Below, in pieces: positions 42,620 to 50,644 of a stretch of DNA of 64,000 nucleotides (position 1 is the first letter of the stretch; every line of letters starts with the position of its first letter). The stretch is from Yersinia rochesterensis (lineage in GTDB: Bacteria; Pseudomonadota; Gammaproteobacteria; Enterobacterales; Enterobacteriaceae). The notes under the pieces were generated by a model. The model was not told where the DNA came from. It made no database searches and was given only the letters and a program-made list of their open reading frames with translations. The stretch spans positions 2,542,001 to 2,606,000 of the forward strand of contig NZ_CP032482.1 of assembly GCF_003600645.1 (NCBI RefSeq), written 5' to 3'. A program made the translations under genes and the position numbers.

Positions 42620-43012
42620 CTATAATTAATATAAAACAAATTCAAAATAAATATTAATTACATAGCGGATAAAATTTAACTCTCATATGGATATTTAATT
42701 TGTATTTCCATGCAACAGTACAGAGAAACTCTAATGTATTTAATTAACTCTATCATTTTATGATGTTATTTACCTATAACCATTAATCCAATAAAAATTT
42801 AAAAGTTATTTCTTGACGATGGGTTTAATTAAATGATATTCATATTTCAAGGAAAGTTAAAGGATACAAAATTACATTAATCCATAATATTAAATTTATA
42901 TGGTTAATTTATTTTGATAATTTTAAAACAAAGACGAATGTGAAAATACGTTCCTTAATGGACATGTCAGGAGGTGGTTTCCTGGCATTCAGAATCAATG
43001 GAGGAATAACCT
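42620..43012. other. AT-rich region upstream of the RiPP operon
   Basis: About 390 bp, markedly richer in A+T than its neighbours. No RNA gene or credible frame. A possible promoter is TTGACG (42813-42818) with an AT-rich -10 region about 17 bp later. The composition fits foreign origin of the locus at its right. Confidence 0.5.
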
Positions 43013-43163
43013 ATGTCTCGTTTACAAAAAGAAATCATTGAAACTAAAACCGTCATTGATGTCAGTGGCGCAAAAAAAAAGCCAGCCTCAACGTCTGACT
43101 GAAGATGTTCTTGAACAGATAGCTGGGATAAAAGCGTTTGGGAACTGGTCAAGAAGTTTTTAA
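43013..43163 (+). pseudogene. RiPP precursor peptide gene (XyeA-like), interrupted at a run of nine A
   Basis: An ATG with an excellent ribosome site (GGAGG at 43000-43004). As written, translation stops at TGA 43100-43102 after 29 codons. If one A is missing from the A9 run (43072-43080) the frame continues to TAA 43161-43163, giving 49 residues: start MSRLQKEIIETKTVIDVSGA, a leader segment LTEDVLEQIAGI resembling the LSxxELxxIxGG cleavage region recognised by C39 peptidases, and a C-terminal core AFGNWSRSF. The core contains F-G-N and W-S-R, the aromatic-X-Asn/Arg triplets that XYE-type enzymes crosslink into cyclophanes. A terminator/attenuator and the maturase follow. Whether the gene is broken, mis-assembled or rescued by slippage is undecided. 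Identification as XyeA-like is inference from the peptide and context. Confidence 0.75.
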
Positions 43164-43173
43164 TCCCCCAGTG

Positions 43174-43196
43174 GGGCCACCGCAGGTGGCCCTTTT
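43174..43196 (+). terminator. attenuator between precursor and maturase genes
   Basis: Perfect 8-bp stem GGGCCACC / GGTGGCCC with a GCA loop followed by TTTT, 10 bp after the full-length precursor stop. In RiPP operons such leaky terminators keep precursor mRNA in excess of the downstream enzyme genes. Confidence 0.85.
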
Positions 43197-43251
43197 GTAA
43201 ACTCATCCACTGTCCAGTATGGAAGTAATCACTGGAAGCGAGGGTAGAGTT

Positions 43252-44436
43252 ATGCTTAATTTATTAATTGAAAAGAACATTCGACATCTTGAAATAATAT
43301 TAAAAATCAGCGAGCGCTGTAATATAAATTGTGATTATTGTTATGTTTTTAATAAAGGAAACTCAGCCGCTGACGATAGTCCGGCCAGACTCTCAAATAA
43401 AAATATTCACCATTTAGTCTGTTTTTTACAGCGAGCGTGTCAGGAATATAAAATTGGCACAGTACAAATTGATTTTCATGGTGGTGAACCGCTACTGATG
43501 AAAAAAGAAAATTTCACGGATATGTGTATTCAATTGATTTCAGGGAATTACTGTGGCTCAAATATCAGACTTGCTTTACAAACCAATGCCACGTTAATTG
43601 ACAATGAATGGATAGCGATATTTGAGAAATATTCCGTGAATGTGAGTATTTCTATTGATGGCCCTAAGCATATTAATGACAGGCACCGCCTGGATACCAA
43701 AGGGCGCAGCACATATGAGAACACCGTTCGTGGCCTCCGTATACTCCAAAACGCCTATCAACAAGGGCGACTCCCCTCAGACCCCGGTATTTTATGTGTC
43801 ACGAATGCTCAGGCAAATGGTGCCGAAATATATCGACATTTCGTTGATGAGTTAGGTGTTTATAGTTTTGATTTCCTAATACCTGATGACTCTTACAAAG
43901 ATGCTCATCCTGATGCTGTCGGTATAGGGCGTTTTCTCAACGAAGCGCTGGATGAGTGGGTGAAAGATAATAATGCCAAAATTTTTGTCCGACTCTTTCA
44001 AACCCATATCGCCAGCCTATTGGGGCAAAAAAATTCGGGCGTCTTAGGCCACACACCCAATATTACCGGTGTCTACGCCCTGACCGTCAGTTCCGATGGC
44101 TTTGTCCGGGTGGACGATACCTTGCGGTCAACATCAGACAGAATGTTTAACCCCATTGGTCATCTTTCTGAAGTCAATCTATCTAATGTCTTCGCTAGCC
44201 CGCAGTTTCAAGAATATTCATCAATCGGACAATCATTACCCACGGAATGCGAAGGTTGCATTTGGGAGAATATTTGTGCCGGTGGGCGCATCGTAAATCG
44301 TTTTTCCACCGAGGATCGCTTCAAACACAAGTCTATTTATTGTTATTCCATGAGGGCTTTCCTGAGCCGCTCATCTGCCCACTTACTCAATATGGGCATC
44401 AAAGAAGAACGTATTATGGCAGCAATTAGGGCATGA
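43252..44436 (+). CDS. xyeB: radical SAM/SPASM peptide maturase, XYE (XyeB-like) family
   Basis: A 394-residue radical SAM enzyme. The cluster-binding CxxxCxxC is C-N-I-N-C-D-Y-C at residues 23-30, followed by FHGGEPLL and the barrel strand SISIDGP. The C-terminal SPASM domain has the CEGCIWENICAGG motif and a final Cys in KSIYCYSMR for auxiliary clusters. Such enzymes crosslink an aromatic ring to the beta carbon of a residue two positions later in a precursor peptide. Start 43252 follows AGCGAGGG; an ATG at 43219 would add 11 residues and lacks a ribosome site. It lies downstream of the precursor and upstream of the export genes. XYE assignment is from motif pattern, genus and neighbours; I cannot search the family. 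Confidence 0.8.
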   Translation: MLNLLIEKNIRHLEIILKISERCNINCDYCYVFNKGNSAADDSPARLSNKNIHHLVCFLQRACQEYKIGTVQIDFHGGEPLLMKKENFTDMCIQLISGNYCGSNIRLALQTNATLIDNEWIAIFEKYSVNVSISIDGPKHINDRHRLDTKGRSTYENTVRGLRILQNAYQQGRLPSDPGILCVTNAQANGAEIYRHFVDELGVYSFDFLIPDDSYKDAHPDAVGIGRFLNEALDEWVKDNNAKIFVRLFQTHIASLLGQKNSGVLGHTPNITGVYALTVSSDGFVRVDDTLRSTSDRMFNPIGHLSEVNLSNVFASPQFQEYSSIGQSLPTECEGCIWENICAGGRIVNRFSTEDRFKHKSIYCYSMRAFLSRSSAHLLNMGIKEERIMAAIRA

Positions 44437-44470
44437 CTTTTGAAATATAGGGTGAGGGAGCGCCAATAAA

Positions 44471-45754
44471 TTGATCGAAAAAACCGCGATTTTCAGACAG
44501 GAAGCGCTAGAGCACAGAGCACATCATTGGCTGGGTAGCCCACAAGTTATTATCCCAGTAGGTGCTTCTGTTTGGGCCATGCTGGCGCTGGTGTTGATTA
44601 CCAGTTTGATAGCATTCTTGGTGGTGGGGACTTACACCCAAAAAGCCCGCCTCGCCGGATCTGTTGTTCATCACCCTGCAGTGGCACGGATAACCGCCCC
44701 ACGGGATGGGATTATTATTAGCAGCCTGGCTGAAGAGGGGAAAATCGTTCGTGCTGGCGAAGTGATTTATATCATCAGTATGGAAACCCAGACCGAGTTT
44801 GGCGCAACAAACCGTGAAATAACCGCAGCACTGAAATCGCAGAAAACGGCTATTGAACAGGAGATAAAACTCAAATCTGCAGCAGCAGACATCGAGAAAA
44901 GCCACCTTCTGCAGATGTTAAAAAATAAAGACGCCGAACAGCAAAAAATGGGCCACTTGATTGCCAAATCGGTGCAACAAACCTCATGGTTACTGGAAAA
45001 AGCACAACATTTCAAAACGTTGGTTAGGCAAGGAATAGCTCTTGAGACGGAGCATATGGCACGCCAGTCCGAGTATTACAGTGCCGCTGTCCAGCTCGAA
45101 GCTTACCAGCGGGAAAAGGTAAAGCTACAAGGAGAAACCATCAGCATTAAAGCACGGTTAGCGGCTATCCATAGCGAAGTTGACGTTTCACTGGAAAGGC
45201 TACGCCGGCAAACGGCACAGTTGGATCAAGATTTAATCGCGACGGAAAGAGAGCGAGAACTGCATATTACGTCTCCGATTGATGGCACCTTAACCGGCAT
45301 TACAGGGTTTGCCGGCAACACCATTCGAGCCGCGCAAGAATTGGCCAGTATTGTGCCAACATCAGGGAAAGCCGAAGTGGAAATTTTTGCCACTGCGGAT
45401 ACCATCGGCGAATTACGTGAAGGCCAAGCAGTGAGACTACGGTTCGATGCCTACCCCTATCAGTGGTTTGGGCAATATGATGGCATTGTAAGGTCAATAT
45501 CCACTGCGTCCGTCGAACAGCGTTTAGACATAAGCGAAAAGCAAGCTCATCAACCATCGCGACATTATTTTCAAGTGCGGATAGTCCCTACGAACAATAA
45601 TGTCGTTATGGCCGGTAAAACCTACCCCTTGCGGCCGGGAATCGGTGTTAAAACAGATGTTTTCATCAGAAAACGGCCTCTCTATGAATGGCTCCTTTTA
45701 CCTCTAAAAGGGGCTCGCAACATACCTCAAGAACACTCTGGAGAAGCCGCATGA
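44471..45754 (+). CDS. HlyD-family periplasmic adaptor of the peptide exporter
   Basis: A 427-residue membrane-fusion protein starting at TTG 44471 after a GGGAG site. A cytoplasmic N-terminus is followed by one membrane span (about residues 37-60), a lipoyl-like half (ARITAPRDGIIISSL), a long coiled-coil hairpin (about 105-250; many KSQKTAIEQEIKL-type heptads), the second lipoyl half (ITSPIDGTLTGITGFAG) and a beta-barrel domain (VRLRFDAYPYQWFGQYDG). This is the HlyD/CvaA layout connecting a C39 ABC exporter with an outer-membrane channel. No TolC-like gene is present here, so the chromosomal tolC would be used. Its stop overlaps the exporter start (ATGA). Confidence 0.88.
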   Translation: MIEKTAIFRQEALEHRAHHWLGSPQVIIPVGASVWAMLALVLITSLIAFLVVGTYTQKARLAGSVVHHPAVARITAPRDGIIISSLAEEGKIVRAGEVIYIISMETQTEFGATNREITAALKSQKTAIEQEIKLKSAAADIEKSHLLQMLKNKDAEQQKMGHLIAKSVQQTSWLLEKAQHFKTLVRQGIALETEHMARQSEYYSAAVQLEAYQREKVKLQGETISIKARLAAIHSEVDVSLERLRRQTAQLDQDLIATERERELHITSPIDGTLTGITGFAGNTIRAAQELASIVPTSGKAEVEIFATADTIGELREGQAVRLRFDAYPYQWFGQYDGIVRSISTASVEQRLDISEKQAHQPSRHYFQVRIVPTNNNVVMAGKTYPLRPGIGVKTDVFIRKRPLYEWLLLPLKGARNIPQEHSGEAA

Positions 45755-47898
45755 TAGTCGCTATGAAAGGTTACTTTGAAGCCCTGCGACAGCGTTTGCC
45801 GGTGATGATGCAAACAGAAGCAACAGAGTGCGGGCTGGCCTGCATGGCGATGGTTGCCGGATATTACGGCCTTAATATGGATCTCCAGGCACTGCGGAAG
45901 CATTATCAAGTTTCTCTGAAAGGCATGAGTCTGCGCGATCTTATCGTGTTGGCAGACCGGTTATCCTTAGGTTCACGTCCGGTGCGGGCGGATTTAGGCT
46001 CAGTCCGCCAACTCAAGACACCTTGCATTCTGCATTGGTCGTTTAACCATTTTGTGGTGCTAAAGAAGTTTTCTCGCCACGGGGCCACTATTATTGACCC
46101 AGCTAAAGGTGAGAGAAAAATCTCTCTGACTGAGCTATCTCAACACTTTACCGGTATCGCATTGGAAATTTGGCCTAATCAGCACTTTCAACGCCGGACT
46201 GAAAGAGAGACTATCCGCCTACTGGATATGTTCAAAAACGTATCCGGCCTGCCACGCGCTTTAGCACATATATTGGCCCTCTCATTGTGCATCGAACTTC
46301 TTGCTATGGCCGTTCCATTAGCGGCTCAATTTACTCTCGATATGGCGTTAAGGTCTGGCGATATTCATTTAGTCTCGCTGATAGCTTGGGGGGTGATTGT
46401 TTTATTAATCTTTAGAGCCTTGCTCAGTCTGGTGCGCGCCTGGATGGTGATGTCTATTAAATACACCTTGGGGATTCAATGGAACTCCGGGCTTTTTAGC
46501 CATTTAATCCGCTTGCCCGTTTCCTACTTTGAAAAACGCCATATTGGTGATGTCAGGTCGCGTTTTAACTCCCTGTCAGTGGTACAAGATGCTTTTACCG
46601 CCGAGATGGTTGCGTCGCTGTTGGATATTGTGGTGGTCATCGGGCTGTTATTTTTGATGTGGGCCTATGATGGCTACCTCGCGGCAATCGCCGTGTTGAT
46701 ATCCATTATTTATGCAGCTATCAAATTTTTTCTTTTCGGTGCCTATCGCTCTGCCAATTTGGAGGCCATTGCTCACGAGGCAAAACAACAATCACATTTC
46801 CTCGAAACCGTGCGCGGCATTGCCTGCGTGAAAATTTTCAATTTGGCGGAGCGCCGCCGATCCGACTGGATCAATCTCGTGATCAATGAAGCCAATGCAA
46901 AAATCTATCTGTTCAAAATAGACTTGGCGACACAGACAGTGGGCTTGTTATTAATCGGGCTGTCTTCGGCAATAATACTGTGGTTAGGGGCAAAGCTGAT
47001 TGATGGCGGGACTCTCACCACCGGCATGCTATTTGCCTTCTTAATTTACTCGGACATGTACGTCACTCGCGCTATTCGGGTTGTTGATTCAATTATCCGG
47101 CTCCGCTTGATTGATATGCACAGTGAGCGCTTGTCAGAAGTCGCGCTAGCCACACCTGAACAGGATACCGGCGAGGCCGATTTGACTCCCGCCAATTCCC
47201 TTGCTGCCAGCATTGAAGTTAAAGATCTAAGCTACCGTTATGGTGACGGCGAACCTGCCGTATTTGAACATGTGAGTTTGTCTATCAAAGCCGGTGAAAG
47301 CATTGCCATCATTGGGCCATCAGGCTGCGGCAAATCGACACTCCTCAAAGCACTAGGTGGTTTAGCTCCACAAAAAAGCGGTTTTATCTTACTAGACGGT
47401 GTCGATGTTCGGCAATTAGGCCTTACTGCCTACCGCAAACATATCGCCTACGTGTTGCAAGAGGACAAACTATTTGCGGGGTCTTTGCTCGATAACATCA
47501 GCTCGTTTGATATTCATCCTGACAATGAATGGGCGTGTGAATGCGCGCGCCTCGCTTCAATTCATACTGAGATTGACGCCATGCCGATGAAATATGAAAC
47601 CATGGTCGGCGATATGGGCAGCGCCCTGTCAGGTGGGCAGCGCCAACGCATTTCTCTGGCCCGCGCTTTATACAAACGCCCGCGAATATTATTTCTCGAC
47701 GAAGCCACCAGTGACCTGGATATCGACAACGAAGCCCGAATTAATGATTCGCTGCGCGCATTGAAGATAACCCGAATTTTTGTCGCCCACCGCCCAACAA
47801 TGATTGCCATGGCGGATCGGGTGTTTGACCTCAGCAAAAATGCTGAAATGGAAAAGGAAAAGGAAAAGGAAAGCCCTTATGCACTTTTTACCCAATAA
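45751..47898 (+). CDS. C39-peptidase ABC exporter for the modified peptide
   Basis: A 715-residue three-domain exporter. Residues about 1-140 are the C39 peptidase: catalytic Cys in TEATECGLACMAM with the oxyanion Gln just before (MMQTEATEC), His in HWSFNHFVVLKK, Asp in IIDPAKGERK. Residues about 165-445 form six membrane spans; the ATPase has IGPSGCGKSTLLK, LSGGQRQRISLARAL and ILFLDEATSDLD. It should cut the leader after its double-Gly-like site and export the core. The start is ATG 45751, overlapping the adaptor stop. The C-terminus ends in an EKEKEKE run encoded by a GGAAAA repeat and overlaps the next gene by 20 bp. Confidence 0.92.
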   Translation: MIVAMKGYFEALRQRLPVMMQTEATECGLACMAMVAGYYGLNMDLQALRKHYQVSLKGMSLRDLIVLADRLSLGSRPVRADLGSVRQLKTPCILHWSFNHFVVLKKFSRHGATIIDPAKGERKISLTELSQHFTGIALEIWPNQHFQRRTERETIRLLDMFKNVSGLPRALAHILALSLCIELLAMAVPLAAQFTLDMALRSGDIHLVSLIAWGVIVLLIFRALLSLVRAWMVMSIKYTLGIQWNSGLFSHLIRLPVSYFEKRHIGDVRSRFNSLSVVQDAFTAEMVASLLDIVVVIGLLFLMWAYDGYLAAIAVLISIIYAAIKFFLFGAYRSANLEAIAHEAKQQSHFLETVRGIACVKIFNLAERRRSDWINLVINEANAKIYLFKIDLATQTVGLLLIGLSSAIILWLGAKLIDGGTLTTGMLFAFLIYSDMYVTRAIRVVDSIIRLRLIDMHSERLSEVALATPEQDTGEADLTPANSLAASIEVKDLSYRYGDGEPAVFEHVSLSIKAGESIAIIGPSGCGKSTLLKALGGLAPQKSGFILLDGVDVRQLGLTAYRKHIAYVLQEDKLFAGSLLDNISSFDIHPDNEWACECARLASIHTEIDAMPMKYETMVGDMGSALSGGQRQRISLARALYKRPRILFLDEATSDLDIDNEARINDSLRALKITRIFVAHRPTMIAMADRVFDLSKNAEMEKEKEKESPYALFTQ
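47848..47873 (+). repeat. hexanucleotide GGAAAA repeat at the exporter/protease gene overlap
   Basis: Just over four units of GGAAAA (last one partial) encode Glu-Lys pairs at the exporter C-terminus and also place purine-rich ribosome-like sequence before the ATG at 47879. Six-base steps keep the exporter in frame, so only tail length and translation coupling would vary. Confidence 0.8.
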
Positions 47899-48796
47899 AA
47901 ACATTACCGCGATGACGTTCGTTCTCTTCTCTGCTCTCGCCACTCCGACAGCACTCCATGCCATCACTTCGGAAAAAGTCATGCATATGCCGTTTAAGTG
48001 GGATGATACCGCAACCCCCATAGTCAATATTGAAATCAATGGGATGCGCCAAAATTTCATGATCGATACCGGGGCCTTAATTGCTCTGCACTTATTCAAA
48101 GATGTTATCGCACAACTTCCGGGCTTGATACCTGAACCAGGAAAACATCGCACAACAGACCTGACCGGCAAAGTATTTCTTAACGATAAGTTCTACATTC
48201 CAAAACTTTCAATCAATGGCATGGAATTTAAGAATGTAAAAGGGATATCGGTAAACACCCCTCAGGGTATGGTTCTCAACTCTGATAGCACGCCCCCTCA
48301 TTCAATGATGATTGGGCTAGATTTATTCAAAGGTAAGGCAGTACTGATTGATTACCAAAAACAGCGTTTGTCTGTCGCGGATAATACTCATGTATTGGGC
48401 ATTAATATGGCTGATGGGTGGACATCACTGCCACTGAGGTTGACGCCAGAAGGGCTTGAAATCAAAGTCGTAAAAAATGCTAAGGAATACAATATGCTTT
48501 TGGATACCGGCGCAACAGTGTCTGTATTTTTTAAAGAACGGCTTAAATCGCCAGCTGTTAGCCTATCCTGCCAAACAGTCATGAAAGAAATGGATCATAA
48601 AGGCTGCGTGGCATCAGATTTTCAGCTTAACGAAATAGGTGCAACAGAGATTGGTTTTAATGCAGTGCTGCTAGATGGGCAGTTCAATCAGATGGATACC
48701 GATGGATTAATTGGCAATAACTTCCTGAATGAATTCGCTTTAGCCATTGATTTCCCCAAGCAGAGATTACTTATCAAGAAGTTTAAAAATGAATAA
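47879..48796 (+). CDS. secreted aspartic-protease-like protein with two DTG motifs
   Basis: A 305-residue protein of the retropepsin-like aspartic protease type. A signal peptide (FVLFSALATPTALHA, cleaved near residue 28) directs it to the periplasm. It has two similar lobes: NFMIDTGALIALHLF (about residue 62) and YNMLLDTGATVSVFF (about 207), each with Asp-Thr-Gly, followed by the ILGxxxL-like GLDLFKG and GLIGNNFLNEF. One chain can therefore form a complete two-aspartate site. It is the last gene of the RiPP operon. Trimming of the exported peptide, or immunity, are reasonable guesses; neither is shown. Start ATG 47879 is chosen because the signal peptide begins there; a longer upstream frame lacks a ribosome site. 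Confidence 0.82.
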   Translation: MHFLPNKNITAMTFVLFSALATPTALHAITSEKVMHMPFKWDDTATPIVNIEINGMRQNFMIDTGALIALHLFKDVIAQLPGLIPEPGKHRTTDLTGKVFLNDKFYIPKLSINGMEFKNVKGISVNTPQGMVLNSDSTPPHSMMIGLDLFKGKAVLIDYQKQRLSVADNTHVLGINMADGWTSLPLRLTPEGLEIKVVKNAKEYNMLLDTGATVSVFFKERLKSPAVSLSCQTVMKEMDHKGCVASDFQLNEIGATEIGFNAVLLDGQFNQMDTDGLIGNNFLNEFALAIDFPKQRLLIKKFKNE

Positions 48797-48849
48797 GTAA
48801 TATATTAGAAACAGTAAACTGTGGGCCATGCAAAGCTTTTCTGAATACA

Positions 48850-48877
48850 AAAAAAGGGCGGCTTTCGCCGCCCTTTT
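48850..48877. terminator. bidirectional terminator between the RiPP operon and ptsG
   Basis: Stem GGGCGGC / GCCGCCC with a TTTC loop, flanked by AAAAAAA on the left and TTTT on the right, so it works on both strands. It ends the RiPP operon (plus) and ptsG (minus). Confidence 0.9.
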
Positions 48878-48895
48878 GCACTCCCCAGACCTGAA

Positions 48896-50329
48896 TTAAT
48901 GGTTACGAATGTATTCGTCCATATCAGTTTTCAGGTTATCAGATTTCGTCCCGAAGATAGCTTGAACACCTGAGCCTGCGACCACTACGCCCGCAGCACC
49001 CAATTTCTTCAGACCCGCTTGGTCAACCTTGGACACATCCGCCACGCTGACACGCAGACGAGTGATGCAGGCATCCAGGTTAGTAATGTTTTCTTTACCA
49101 CCAAACGCATTGACCAGTGCCGCTGACATTTCAGTGCCACCCTGTACAGTTTGCTCTGTTGTCATGTCTTCACGACCCGGCGTTTTCAAATTCAGTTTAG
49201 CGATCAGCACACGGAAGATGGTGTAGTACACCAGACCGTAGCAGATACCCACCAGCGGGAACAACCAGATACGGCTGCTGTTGCCACTCAGTACAATGAA
49301 GTCAATCAGACCGTGGGAGAAGCTGGTACCATCGCGCATCCCAAGCAGGATACAGATTGGGAAAGCCAGACCGGCCAGAATCGCATGGATAACATACAAG
49401 ATTGGCGCCACGAACATGAAGGAGAATTCGATTGGCTCGGTGATACCGGTCAGGAATGAGGTCAGTGCTGCGGAGATCATAATCCCGCCCACTTTCGCCC
49501 GGTTTTCCGGTTTAGCAGAATGCCAGATGGCAATGGCTGCGGCGGGTAGACCGTACATCTTGAACAGGAAACCACCAGACAGTTTACCCGCAGTTGGGTC
49601 ACCGGCCATGTAACGTGGAATGTCACCGTGGAATACCTGGCCCGCTGCGTTGGTGTATTCACCAATTTGCATTTGGAATGGTACGTTCCAGATATGGTGT
49701 AAACCGAATGGAACCAACGCACGCTCTACGACGCCGTAGATACCAAAAGCGACTACGGAGTTCTGATATGCTGCCCACTGAGAGAAAGTCTGGATAGCAG
49801 TACCGATTGGCGGCCATATAAAGGACAAAATCACGCCCACGAAGATCGCTGTGAAACCAGAGATAATCGGAACGAAGCGTTTGCCCGCAAAGAAGCCCAG
49901 ATATTCAGGTAATTGGATACGATAGAAGCGGTTAAACATGTAGGCCGCTATTGCACCTGCAATGATCCCGCCCAGTACCCCAGTATCAGCTAAATGCTTG
50001 GCAGCAATTTCTTCTGCCGGCAGATGCAAGACCAATGGTGCTACCACCGCCATGGTTTTCACCATGATGCCGTATGCAACAACTGCCGCTAACGCAGATA
50101 CACCGTCGTTATTGGTAAAGCCGAGTGCAACGCCAATAGCAAAAATCAATGCCATGTTAGCAAAAACGGAACCGCCCGCTTCTGCCATTACGTGAGAGAC
50201 TACCGATGGTAGCCAGCTAAAATTCGCGGACCCGACACCCAGCAGAATACCTGCAATGGGTAACACGGATACCGGTAGCATTAGCGATTTACCGACCTTT
50301 TGCAGGTTTGCAAATGCGTTCTTAAACAT
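48896..50329 (-). CDS. ptsG: PTS glucose transporter EIICB, PtsG
   Basis: A 477-residue inner-membrane permease (E. coli 477). EIIC occupies residues 1 to about 385, with the transport motif around [16 protein letters not shown] follows with phosphorylated Cys in [11 protein letters not shown] (about 421). It imports glucose as glucose-6-phosphate using EIIA-Crr. The upstream leader keeps the Mlc-type operator and the SgrS-target region of E. coli. It converges on the RiPP operon. Confidence 0.98.
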   Translation of the reverse strand: MFKNAFANLQKVGKSLMLPVSVLPIAGILLGVGSANFSWLPSVVSHVMAEAGGSVFANMALIFAIGVALGFTNNDGVSALAAVVAYGIMVKTMAVVAPLVLHLPAEEIAAKHLADTGVLGGIIAGAIAAYMFNRFYRIQLPEYLGFFAGKRFVPIISGFTAIFVGVILSFIWPPIGTAIQTFSQWAAYQNSVVAFGIYGVVERALVPFGLHHIWNVPFQMQIGEYTNAAGQVFHGDIPRYMAGDPTAGKLSGGFLFKMYGLPAAAIAIWHSAKPENRAKVGGIMISAALTSFLTGITEPIEFSFMFVAPILYVIHAILAGLAFPICILLGMRDGTSFSHGLIDFIVLSGNSSRIWLFPLVGICYGLVYYTIFRVLIAKLNLKTPGREDMTTEQTVQGGTEMSAALVNAFGGKENITNLDACITRLRVSVADVSKVDQAGLKKLGAAGVVVAGSGVQAIFGTKSDNLKTDMDEYIRNH

Positions 50330-50644
50330 AGTGAGTGAGCTCCTGAGTAATAGTGCTTTTACTGCTTTTTCTCGCGTTTATTGGCATTACAAAGGGGGGA
50401 GTAAGCCTTTGCGAATCAGGGTGTCTAAAGCACCCCTTTAATTTTTACGAAGAGTAAAATAAATAGCCTGCTTAATGTTTGATGGCAGTCACGTTTCTTC
50501 CAAGAAAGCGCTTAATTTGCTTCAGATAGCGCATTTTTTGTAAAAAAACGTCAATATTAGCTGCCCTCACCCAATAAATCGGGTGAGAACATTACTCGTT
50601 TCGGCGATTAATTACGAGCTTAAAAAAAAGTATTCTTAAGGAAA
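50330..50644 (-). promoter_or_regulatory. ptsG promoter and leader: Mlc-like operator and SgrS target
   Basis: On the minus strand, TTATTTTACTCTTCGTAAAA (operator-like block at 50441-50466) corresponds to the Mlc operator region of E. coli ptsG, then a short leader stem GGGTG / CACCC (50419-50436) and ACTCAGGAGCTCACTC before the start (50331-50358), the segment that base-pairs with sRNA SgrS in E. coli. The rest (50470-50644) shows no coding sequence. Regulator binding is inferred from conservation. Confidence 0.65.

Noticed and set aside
42967..43206. 79-codon open frame on the minus strand across the precursor region
   Set aside because: It has no ribosome site, is antisense to the precursor and attenuator, and encodes low-complexity sequence from those features.
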